Below are positions 1 to 6,176 of a stretch of 10,748 bases of DNA, piece by piece (position 1 is the first letter of the stretch; every line of letters begins with the position of its first letter). The translations under genes and the position numbers were made by a program. This stretch comes from CAKSIN01 sp964423705 (GTDB taxonomy: Bacteria; Bacillota; Clostridia; UMGS1810): positions 1-10,748 of the forward strand of contig CAYRGA010000061.1 of assembly GCA_964423705.1 (NCBI GenBank), written 5' to 3'. The notes beneath the pieces were generated by a model that made no database searches, was not told the DNA's origin, and saw only the letters and a program-made list of their open reading frames with translations.

Positions 1-32
1 ATATTATTTATATATTAAGGATGGTGTTAAAA

Positions 33-599
33 ATGGATAACAAGCATATAAAATGTTTTTTCGCTTTATTCGGTGAGCAGCTTATTTTTGATTTTTTGTC
101 ATTGTTTTTTTTATCGATTTGCCCATGGGCTTTAAACGGCGGTATGTGGAAGATAATATACACCGTTGTCATAGGTCTTATTTACCTATCTTCAATTTAC
201 ACATATTCTTGGCGAATTTCCGCCAAGGATTACCGAACCTATAAAAGCACGAAGAAAAGAGAACCCGACTCGGATATTAAATACAGAATCTATACGGGAT
301 TTGTATATTCCGGCGGCATTTTGGCAGTGAACATCATACTGCTTATCGCCGCATTGAATACAGGAATGATTTTTAATGCCGTATACAGAATCCTGAATTT
401 TTCTTTTATGGGTCTGATTATCGACGACAATAATAAAATCTCGGTTCTCGGCGGTATTATTGCGGCGATTTTGCCGGTTATTGCTTCGGGAATCGGTTAT
501 ATAGCCGGAAGATACGACTTCAGCATAACGGAAAAATATCTTTCCAATATAGTATATAAGAAAAAGCCTGTCAAAAAGCCTGTCAAAAAGTCTAACTAA
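33..599 (+). CDS. Hypothetical four-helix integral membrane protein
   Basis: I do not recognise this family. From the ATG at 33 it encodes about 188 residues with roughly four hydrophobic stretches: near residues 6-28, 40-58, 88-110 and 138-158. Between helices 2 and 3 lies a charged loop rich in Lys, Arg and Asp, and the protein ends in a Lys/Pro tail (KKKPVKKPVKK). It should sit in the cytoplasmic membrane. No catalytic motif or cleavable signal peptide is evident. An in-frame ATG at 21 is possible, but AAGGATGGTG at 17-26 reads as a Shine-Dalgarno correctly spaced for the ATG at 33, so I chose that start. The gene lies 59 bases upstream of a LysR regulator and could be co-transcribed with it. 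It is clearly coding, but its function is unknown. Confidence 0.75.
   Translation: MDNKHIKCFFALFGEQLIFDFLSLFFLSICPWALNGGMWKIIYTVVIGLIYLSSIYTYSWRISAKDYRTYKSTKKREPDSDIKYRIYTGFVYSGGILAVNIILLIAALNTGMIFNAVYRILNFSFMGLIIDDNNKISVLGGIIAAILPVIASGIGYIAGRYDFSITEKYLSNIVYKKKPVKKPVKKSN
561..590 (+). repeat. 12-base tandem repeat coding for KKPV units
   Basis: The unit AAAAAGCCTGTC occurs twice in direct tandem (561-572 and 573-584), followed by a half copy. The 12-base period keeps frame and encodes the repeated Lys-Lys-Pro-Val of the basic tail of the membrane protein. It looks like slippage expansion, and copy number may vary between strains. Confidence 0.75.
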
Positions 600-658
600 A
601 ATACATTATTACTTTTAAATAACGGTTTTCTGCTTGCAGATATTCGGAGGTGTGTCGT

Positions 659-1582
659 ATGAATATAGTACATTTGAAGTATGCTGTCGAGGTCGAAAAG
701 TGCGGCTCCATAAATAAAGCCGCAGAGGCACTTTTTGTCGGACAGCCGAATTTGAGCCGTGCCATAAAGGAGCTTGAAGCATCACTCGGAATTACAATTT
801 TCGAGAGGTCGGCGCGTGGAATGGAAATAACTCCCGAAGGGGAAACCTTTCTCCGATATGCCAAATCCATCTTAAAGCAGATAGATGATGTGGAGGCTAT
901 GTACAAGTCAAATTCACATTCCAAGCTCAGATTTTCCATTTCGGTTCCACGTGCAAGCTATATATCGGAAGCCTTTTCGTGCTTTACATCAGGATTAAAT
1001 CCCGATACTGAGGCAGAGCTTTTCTATAAGGAAACCAATGCGCTGCGCGCTATAAAAAACATCCTTCAGGAGGACTACAAGCTCGGAATAATACGCTATG
1101 CGGACAATTACGACAAGTATTATAAATCAATGCTGGAGGAAAAAGGTCTGCAATACGAAATGATAACGGAATTTCATTACGTTCTGGCTATGAGCAAAGA
1201 CAGCACACTTGCGGATATAGATGAAATCTCCTTTGATGATTTGACATCGTACACAGAGATAGCACATGCCGACCCGTATGTGCCTTCACTGCCCTTTTCC
1301 GCAGTAAAAAAAGAGGAGCTTAAGACAAATTCAAAGCAAAGAATCTTCGTTTTTGAGCGTGCCAGTCAATTTGATTTGCTTTCGGAGAACAAGAACACAT
1401 ACATGTGGGTATCACCGATGCCCGAAAAGCTTCTGGCGCGTTACGGATTGATTCAGAAAAAATGCAGACAGAATCAAAAAATATACAAGGATGTTATGAT
1501 TTACAAAAAGGACTACCGCCTCACTGAGCTGGACAACAAATTCATCTCTGCTCTGTGCGAGGCGAAAAGAAAATATTTATAA
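659..1582 (+). CDS. LysR-family transcriptional regulator
   Basis: This is a 307-residue DNA-binding regulator of normal LysR length. The N-terminal winged helix-turn-helix (about residues 1-60) shows the family pattern GSINKAAEALFVGQPNLSRA, then IKELEASLG and ITPEGETFLRYA, followed by the linker helix. Residues from about 90 to 300 form the periplasmic-binding-protein-like effector domain. It is diverged and gives no clue to the ligand. I chose the ATG at 659 because GGAGGTG at 646-652 lies 6 bases upstream; a GTG at 650 falls inside that Shine-Dalgarno. LysR proteins usually act on adjacent or divergent genes. Here every neighbour points the same way, so the target may be itself, the membrane-protein gene upstream, or the rex-adhE operon downstream. 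The family call is confident; the regulon is not known. Confidence 0.93.
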   Translation: MNIVHLKYAVEVEKCGSINKAAEALFVGQPNLSRAIKELEASLGITIFERSARGMEITPEGETFLRYAKSILKQIDDVEAMYKSNSHSKLRFSISVPRASYISEAFSCFTSGLNPDTEAELFYKETNALRAIKNILQEDYKLGIIRYADNYDKYYKSMLEEKGLQYEMITEFHYVLAMSKDSTLADIDEISFDDLTSYTEIAHADPYVPSLPFSAVKKEELKTNSKQRIFVFERASQFDLLSENKNTYMWVSPMPEKLLARYGLIQKKCRQNQKIYKDVMIYKKDYRLTELDNKFISALCEAKRKYL

Positions 1583-1605
1583 GGCGTATTTTAATTGTTA
1601 CGGGG

Positions 1606-1640
1606 TATATCGATAAGTACATTACTGATATATATTTTTT
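1606..1640 (+). promoter_or_regulatory. AT-rich interrupted palindrome with T-run (weak terminator or LysR-type operator)
   Basis: TATATC (1606-1611) and GATATA (1627-1632) form an inverted repeat enclosing a second one, AGTA-cat-TACT (1616-1626). Six T residues follow at 1635-1640. As RNA it is a weak AT-rich hairpin with a U-run that could end the lysR transcript. As DNA it resembles the dyads (T-N11-A type) bound by LysR proteins, just upstream of the Rex-controlled promoter. The sequence does not decide between the two. Confidence 0.35.
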
Positions 1641-1644
1641 ACAA

Positions 1645-1673
1645 TTCCCAAAAACGCAAAACTTTGTTAAAAT
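1645..1673 (+). promoter_or_regulatory. Probable rex-adhE promoter overlapping the Rex operator
   Basis: TTCCCA at 1645-1650 (4/6 match to a sigma-A -35 box) and TAAAAT at 1668-1673 (close to the -10 consensus) are separated by 17 bases. The -10 lies inside the Rex palindrome, so bound Rex would block RNA polymerase. This gives a leader of about 30 bases before the rex start. The -35 is weak, hence moderate confidence. Confidence 0.4.
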
Positions 1674-1684
1674 ATTAACAAAGT
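1661..1684 (+). promoter_or_regulatory. Rex operator (perfect palindrome)
   Basis: TTGTTAA (1664-1670), a 4-base spacer AATA, then TTAACAA (1675-1681) match the established Rex consensus TTGTTAA-N4-TTAACAA exactly. The dyad extends three more bases on each side (ACT and AGT) to give two perfect 10-base arms. It lies 25 bases upstream of the rex start codon and over the predicted -10 box. It therefore predicts NADH-relieved autoregulation of rex together with adhE. Confidence 0.93.
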
Positions 1685-1709
1685 TGAGAATAATTGTGGG
1701 AGGTGCAGT

Positions 1710-2363
1710 ATGAACCGCGTCGGTGTAACCAGAGCAACTCTCGGCAGACTTCCGATGTATTTGAAATATCTACGAACCTTGCCCCATGGCAACAACGAGC
1801 ATATTTCATCGGCGGCGATTGCCGACAATCTTTCCCTGGGAGATGTTCAGGTCAGAAAGGATCTTAATTCCGTAAGCGGCGGAGGAAAGCCGAAAACGGG
1901 TTATATTATTTCCGAGCTGATAAGCTGTCTTGAAAATTATTTAAAATCAAATTCTCAGTGCAGTATGATAGTCGTCGGAGCCGGAAAGCTGGGAAAAGCA
2001 CTTATGAGCTATGACAGTTTCGAGGATTTCGGACTTAAAATCGCAGCAGCATTTGACTGTGATGAAAGCAAAGCAGGGTTTTCGGAAAGCGGAAAGCCGA
2101 TATATCCCATGAAGAATTTTGACAGCTTTTGCAAAGAACACGACATCAAGATAGGAATCATTACGGTTCCGTCGGATGATGCTCAAAAGGTTTGTGACAA
2201 AATGATTGAAAACAACATTTCCGCGATTTGGAATTTCGCACAATGTAATCTATGTGTTCCTGCCAATGTGCTTGTTAAGCAAGAAAACATCGCACTTTCG
2301 GCAGCGCACTTGAATAATCAGCTAAATGCTGTTTTAAAAAACGGACAGGAGGATATACAATGA
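1710..2363 (+). CDS. rex: Redox-sensing transcriptional repressor Rex
   Basis: Rex senses the cytoplasmic NADH/NAD+ ratio and represses fermentation genes until NADH accumulates. The 217 residues are of normal family length. The N-terminal winged helix (about 1-75) carries ATLGRLPMYLKYLRTL and VQVRKDLNSVSGGGKPKTGY, both close to the family signature. The Rossmann domain has GAGKLG at 90-95, with the acidic Asp116 after the second strand (AAAFDCD) that favours NAD(H). The C-terminal helix used for domain-swapped dimers is present. The ATG at 1710 follows a GGGAGGTG Shine-Dalgarno. The gene overlaps adhE by 4 bases (ATGA), so the two should be translationally coupled. A perfect Rex operator precedes it, which indicates autoregulation. 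The gene is intact. Confidence 0.97.
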   Translation: MNRVGVTRATLGRLPMYLKYLRTLPHGNNEHISSAAIADNLSLGDVQVRKDLNSVSGGGKPKTGYIISELISCLENYLKSNSQCSMIVVGAGKLGKALMSYDSFEDFGLKIAAAFDCDESKAGFSESGKPIYPMKNFDSFCKEHDIKIGIITVPSDDAQKVCDKMIENNISAIWNFAQCNLCVPANVLVKQENIALSAAHLNNQLNAVLKNGQEDIQ

Positions 2364-4978
2364 AAGAAAAGAACTATACCATCGTTGACAGTGTGGAAGC
2401 ACTTGAAGAGAAACTCGCAAGCGTTAGAGCCGCACAGGAAGAATTTGCAAAATATACCCAGGAGCAGGTTGACAAGATTTTTCTCGCTGCTTCAATAGCT
2501 GCAAACAAAGCAAGAATACCGCTTGCAAAAATGGCAGTTGAAGAAACAGGAATGGGTATTGTAGAAGATAAAGTTATTAAAAATCACTATGCTTCCGAAT
2601 ATATATACAATGCATACAAAGATACCAAAACCTGCGGTGTAATAGAAGAGGACAAAGCATTCGGAATTAAAAAGGTAGCAGAGCCGATAGGCGTTATCGC
2701 AGCCGTTATTCCTACGACAAACCCGACCTCTACCGCTATATTTAAAACACTTATAGCATTAAAGACCAGAAACGGTATCATCATCAGTCCCCATCCGCGT
2801 GCAAAAACAAGCACAATCGCCGCTGCAAAAATCGTGCTTGAAGCTGCCGTAGAAGCAGGAGCACCCGAGGGAATCATCGGCTGGATAGATGTTCCTAGCC
2901 TCGAAATGACAAACCTGGTAATGAAAGAAGCTGATATAATCCTCGCTACAGGCGGTCCCGGAATGGTTAAAGCCGCATATTCAAGCGGAAAGCCGGCACT
3001 CGGCGTAGGAGCCGGAAACACACCGGCAATCATCGACGATACAGCTGATATAATTCTCGCGGTAAACTCGATAATTCATTCAAAAACCTTCGATAACGGT
3101 ATGATTTGCGCATCTGAGCAGTCGGTAATCGTGCTTGACAAGGTATACAAGGCAGTTAAAAAGGAATTTACGGACAGAGGCTGCTACTTCCTCAATGCCG
3201 ATGAAACAGAAAAGGTTAGAAAGACTATTATCATAAACGGTGCGCTCAATGCTAAAATCGTAGGTCAGAAGCCGGTTACAATCGCTGCTTTGGCAGGCGT
3301 TACGGTTCCCGAAAATACCAAGATTTTAATAGGTGAAGTTGAAAGCGTTGACATTTCCGAGGAATTTGCACACGAGAAGCTCTCTCCCGTTCTTGCAATG
3401 TATAAAGCTAAAGACATTCAGGATGCATTTTCAAAAGCAGAGCAGCTCATCGCAGACGGCGGTTACGGTCATACATCTTCAATCTATCTTAACGCCGTAA
3501 CAGAGCAGGATAAGCTCGCTGAGTTTGCAGAGAGAATGAAAACCTGCCGTATACTTGTAAACACTCCTTCATCACAGGGCGGTATCGGTGATTTGTACAA
3601 CTTTAAGCTTGCACCTTCGCTTACTCTCGGATGCGGCTCATGGGGCGGAAATTCCGTTTCGGAGAACGTAGGAGTTAAGCACTTGATAAACATCAAATCA
3701 GTTGCCGAAAGGAGAGAGAATATGCTTTGGTTCAGAGCTCCTGAGAAAGTATATATTAAAAAGGGTTGCCTCCCCGTTGCACTTGATGAACTTAAAAACG
3801 TTATGGGCAAAAAGAAAGCATTTATCGTTACAGACAGCTTCTTATACAACAACGGTTACACAAAACCGATTACCGATAAGCTTGACGAAATGGGAATCAC
3901 ACATTCAACATTCTTCGATGTGGCTCCTGACCCGACACTCGCATGTGCCAAGGAAGGTACTGCTCAGATGCAGGCATTCCAGCCTGACTGCATAATCGCA
4001 CTCGGCGGCGGTTCAGCTATGGACGCAGCTAAGATTATGTGGGTAATGTATGAACATCCGGAAGTAGACTTCATGGATATGGCAATGAGATTCATGGATA
4101 TAAGAAAGCGTGTCTACACCTTCCCGAAAATGGGTGAAAAGGCATACTTCATTGCAATCCCGACCTCTGCCGGAACAGGTTCCGAGGTTACACCGTTTGC
4201 CGTTATAACAGACGAGAAAACAGGTGTTAAGTATCCGCTTGCCGACTATGAGCTCATGCCGAACATGGCTATAATCGATGCGGACTTCCACATGAGTGCA
4301 CCGAAGGGACTTACAGCAGCTTCCGGTATAGATGCCGTAACACATGCCCTTGAAGCATATGCGGCAATGCTGGCTACTGATTATACAGACAGCCTTGCTA
4401 TCCGCTCACTCAAGATGATATTTGAATATTTGCCGCGTGCATACGATAACGGTCAAAACGACATTGTCGCAAGAGAAAAAATGGCTAATGCCGCTACTAT
4501 GGCAGGTATGGCATTTGCAAACGCATTCCTGGGTGTATGCCACTCTATGGCTCATAAGCTCGGTGCTTTCCACCACTTACCGCACGGCGTGGCAAACGCT
4601 CTTATGATAGAACAGGTACTCCGCTTCAATGCTTGCGAAACACCGGTTAAGATGGGTACCTTCCCGCAGTACGACCATCCGCACACACTTGCAAGATACG
4701 CAGAGGTTGCGGACGCCCTGGGAATCAAGGGTAAGAATGATGAAGAAAAACTTGAAAATCTCATAAAAGCTATTAACGAACTTAAGGAAAAGGTCGGCAT
4801 CAAGAAAACAATTAAAGATTACGGCATTGATGAAAAGGTATTTTTAGACAGACTTGACGAAATGACCGAGCAGGCATTTGATGACCAGTGCACAGGTGCA
4901 AACCCGAGATATCCTCTCATGAGTGAAATTAAGCAGATGTACCTTAATGCATATTACGGCACCAATGTAAGTGTATGA
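2360..4978 (+). CDS. adhE: Bifunctional acetaldehyde-CoA/alcohol dehydrogenase AdhE
   Basis: AdhE reduces acetyl-CoA to acetaldehyde and then to ethanol, consuming two NADH. The 872 residues match the family. The N-terminal aldehyde dehydrogenase domain (about 1-440) includes the catalytic Cys250 in DNGMICASEQS and the GVGAGN nucleotide-binding region at 215-220. After a linker, the iron-dependent alcohol dehydrogenase domain (about 455-872) carries GGGSAMDAAK at 549-558 and GTGSEVTPFAVI at 606-617. The expected Fe2+ ligands are Asp658, His662, His728 and His742, aligning with E. coli AdhE at a constant offset of 5. All key residues are intact. AdhE proteins typically form filaments (spirosomes). 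AGGAGG at 2347-2352 lies inside the rex 3' end, and the start overlaps the rex stop. Transcription should respond to NADH through the upstream Rex operator. Confidence 0.98.
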   Translation: MKEKNYTIVDSVEALEEKLASVRAAQEEFAKYTQEQVDKIFLAASIAANKARIPLAKMAVEETGMGIVEDKVIKNHYASEYIYNAYKDTKTCGVIEEDKAFGIKKVAEPIGVIAAVIPTTNPTSTAIFKTLIALKTRNGIIISPHPRAKTSTIAAAKIVLEAAVEAGAPEGIIGWIDVPSLEMTNLVMKEADIILATGGPGMVKAAYSSGKPALGVGAGNTPAIIDDTADIILAVNSIIHSKTFDNGMICASEQSVIVLDKVYKAVKKEFTDRGCYFLNADETEKVRKTIIINGALNAKIVGQKPVTIAALAGVTVPENTKILIGEVESVDISEEFAHEKLSPVLAMYKAKDIQDAFSKAEQLIADGGYGHTSSIYLNAVTEQDKLAEFAERMKTCRILVNTPSSQGGIGDLYNFKLAPSLTLGCGSWGGNSVSENVGVKHLINIKSVAERRENMLWFRAPEKVYIKKGCLPVALDELKNVMGKKKAFIVTDSFLYNNGYTKPITDKLDEMGITHSTFFDVAPDPTLACAKEGTAQMQAFQPDCIIALGGGSAMDAAKIMWVMYEHPEVDFMDMAMRFMDIRKRVYTFPKMGEKAYFIAIPTSAGTGSEVTPFAVITDEKTGVKYPLADYELMPNMAIIDADFHMSAPKGLTAASGIDAVTHALEAYAAMLATDYTDSLAIRSLKMIFEYLPRAYDNGQNDIVAREKMANAATMAGMAFANAFLGVCHSMAHKLGAFHHLPHGVANALMIEQVLRFNACETPVKMGTFPQYDHPHTLARYAEVADALGIKGKNDEEKLENLIKAINELKEKVGIKKTIKDYGIDEKVFLDRLDEMTEQAFDDQCTGANPRYPLMSEIKQMYLNAYYGTNVSV

Positions 4979-4991
4979 GGAGGAACCGAAC

Positions 4992-5741
4992 ATGAAGTTG
5001 GATAGAGTAATAGCTGTAAGAAACGATAAAACCGTATATCACGACGGAAGCCTTTGTATAAAGGTTTTCAACGAGGATTATTCAAAGGCTGATGTTCTTA
5101 ACGAAGCATTGAATCAGGCACGTGTGGAAGAAACGGGACTTAATATTCCGAAAATCCATTCCGTTACCATGATAGACGGAAAATGGGCGATTGTATCGGA
5201 TTTCATAAAGGGAAAGACGCTGGCTCAGCTTATGCAGGAGAACCCCGAAAAGAAATCGGAATACCTCAATATGTTTGTTGATTTGCAGTTGGAAATGCAC
5301 TCCAAAAAGTGCCCGCTGCTCAACAAGCTCAAGGATAAAATGAACAGAAAAATCAATATTTCGGATTTGAATGCCACTACGAGATATGATTTGCATACAC
5401 AGCTTGAATCCATGCCCAAGCACAACAAGCTGTGTCACGGAGATTTTAACCCGGAAAATATTATCGTAACTGACGATGGTACATGCTATATTCTGGATTG
5501 GTCGCACGCTACTCAGGGAAATGCATCTGCGGATGTAGCCAGAACCTATCTTCTGTTTTGGCTAAACGGCGATATCGACGGTGCTAAGGAATATTTGGAT
5601 TTATTCTGCAAGAAGAGCGATACCGCAAAACAATATATTCAGAAGTGGATGCCGATAGTAGCTGCATCACAGTCTGTAAAGGGCAATGAAAAAGAAAGAG
5701 AATTCTTACATTCCTGGATAGACGTTGTAGATTACGAATAG
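4992..5741 (+). CDS. APH/choline-kinase-fold phosphotransferase, substrate unknown
   Basis: This is a 249-residue soluble protein of the aminoglycoside phosphotransferase (protein-kinase-like) superfamily. Visible elements are Lys24 in LCIKVF (likely the ATP-contacting lysine), the catalytic loop HGDFNPENIIV with His149, Asp151 and Asn156, and the metal-binding Asp169 in YILDWSHA. The fold covers the whole protein with no extra domain and no membrane segment. I chose the ATG at 4992 because GAGGAGG overlaps the adhE stop codon about 9 bases upstream; a GTG at 4971 would start within adhE. It is 13 bases after adhE, so it belongs to the Rex-controlled operon. That context argues for a metabolic or regulatory small-molecule kinase rather than antibiotic resistance. 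Members of this superfamily phosphorylate sugars, amines, thiamine or antibiotics, and nothing in the sequence selects one. Confidence 0.85.
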   Translation: MKLDRVIAVRNDKTVYHDGSLCIKVFNEDYSKADVLNEALNQARVEETGLNIPKIHSVTMIDGKWAIVSDFIKGKTLAQLMQENPEKKSEYLNMFVDLQLEMHSKKCPLLNKLKDKMNRKINISDLNATTRYDLHTQLESMPKHNKLCHGDFNPENIIVTDDGTCYILDWSHATQGNASADVARTYLLFWLNGDIDGAKEYLDLFCKKSDTAKQYIQKWMPIVAASQSVKGNEKEREFLHSWIDVVDYE

Positions 5742-5753
5742 GAGGAAATTGTG

Positions 5754-5987
5754 ATGAAGGTTACTGTTTGTATAGGAAGCTCATGCCATATCAAGGGCTC
5801 AAGATATGTAGTAGAACAGCTTCAGACTATGATTGCGGACAACGATTTAAACGATAAAGTTGAGCTTGCGGGAACATTTTGTATGGGAAAATGCCAGGAA
5901 GGCGTGTGCGTAACGGTAGATGACAAATTCTACTCTGTTACTCCCGACAACGTGAAAGAGTTTTTTGAAAAGAATATTTTAGCATAA
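5754..5987 (+). CDS. Stand-alone NuoE-like thioredoxin-fold [2Fe-2S] ferredoxin
   Basis: This is a 77-residue protein with the cysteine arrangement of NuoE and thioredoxin-like [2Fe-2S] ferredoxins: Cys6-x4-Cys11 (VCIGSSCHIKGS), then Cys43-x3-Cys47 (FCMGKCQEG). A fifth cysteine sits at position 52. It lacks the N-terminal helical bundle of true NuoE/HydC subunits, so it is the bare cluster domain. It probably carries one electron at a time between soluble redox enzymes in the cytoplasm. I chose the ATG at 5754 rather than the GTG at 5751 because GGAGG at 5741-5745 then has 8-base spacing. It follows the phosphotransferase by 12 bases and is the last gene before a terminator. No NuoF-type flavoprotein or other obvious partner is encoded in the window. 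The partner could be the downstream hydrogenases or a distant HydB/NuoF-type protein. Confidence 0.88.
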   Translation: MKVTVCIGSSCHIKGSRYVVEQLQTMIADNDLNDKVELAGTFCMGKCQEGVCVTVDDKFYSVTPDNVKEFFEKNILA

Positions 5988-6080
5988 ATATTTAATATCT
6001 CTGTTTTAAAAAACAGCAGGAAAATATCGTAATGAGCTTTATACGCATTTCGTTTTCGGCGGTCGGCGAATAAAAGCAAT

Positions 6081-6086
6081 TATAAT
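6081..6086 (+). promoter_or_regulatory. Possible -10 box upstream of the hydrogenase operon
   Basis: A perfect TATAAT occurs here, but no acceptable -35 lies 16-19 bases upstream, and transcription from it would run through the 6095-6125 hairpin. It could be a weak promoter whose leader is attenuated, or a chance AT-rich match. I see no better promoter between the terminator and the ATG at 6177. Confidence 0.25.
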
Positions 6087-6094
6087 TACACATT

Positions 6095-6125
6095 AAAACG
6101 GCGGATGTTACAAATCCGCCGTTTT
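6095..6125. terminator. Hairpin terminator after the rex-adhE operon
   Basis: AAAACGGCGGAT (6095-6106) and ATCCGCCGTTTT (6114-6125) are perfect complements, giving a 12-bp stem with a GC-rich core and a 7-base loop. The A and T ends of the stem supply a short U-tract on either strand. The hairpin lies 107 bases after the ferredoxin stop and 51 bases before the hydrogenase start, which fits a boundary between two transcription units. Partial readthrough is possible. Confidence 0.75.
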
Positions 6126-6176
6126 GCATGACTGTACTTTTAGCACATGAATATCAATGAAAGGTAGTATAAGCAT

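Noticed and set aside
2587..3033. Long opposite-strand frames inside adhE and the hydrogenase genes.
   Set aside because: They are mirror frames of strongly coding genes, with no ribosome binding sites and no recognisable products.
4992..5741. Reading the APH-fold protein as an aminoglycoside-resistance gene.
   Set aside because: It sits inside a metabolic operon with matching base composition and no mobile-element context. The fold alone does not indicate resistance.
6001..6016. CTGTTTT/AAAACAG palindrome considered as a second Rex site.
   Set aside because: The half-sites are two bases too close together for the Rex consensus and lack the TTAA inner bases.
6032..6073. 13-residue plus-strand frame that could be a leader peptide for the hydrogenase operon.
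   Set aside because: Its ribosome binding site is weak and about 11 bases away, it has no run of regulatory codons, and the residues look random.
5992..6129. 45-codon minus-strand frame across the intergenic gap.
   Set aside because: It runs through the terminator hairpin, has no Shine-Dalgarno, and its product resembles nothing. Judged a chance frame.
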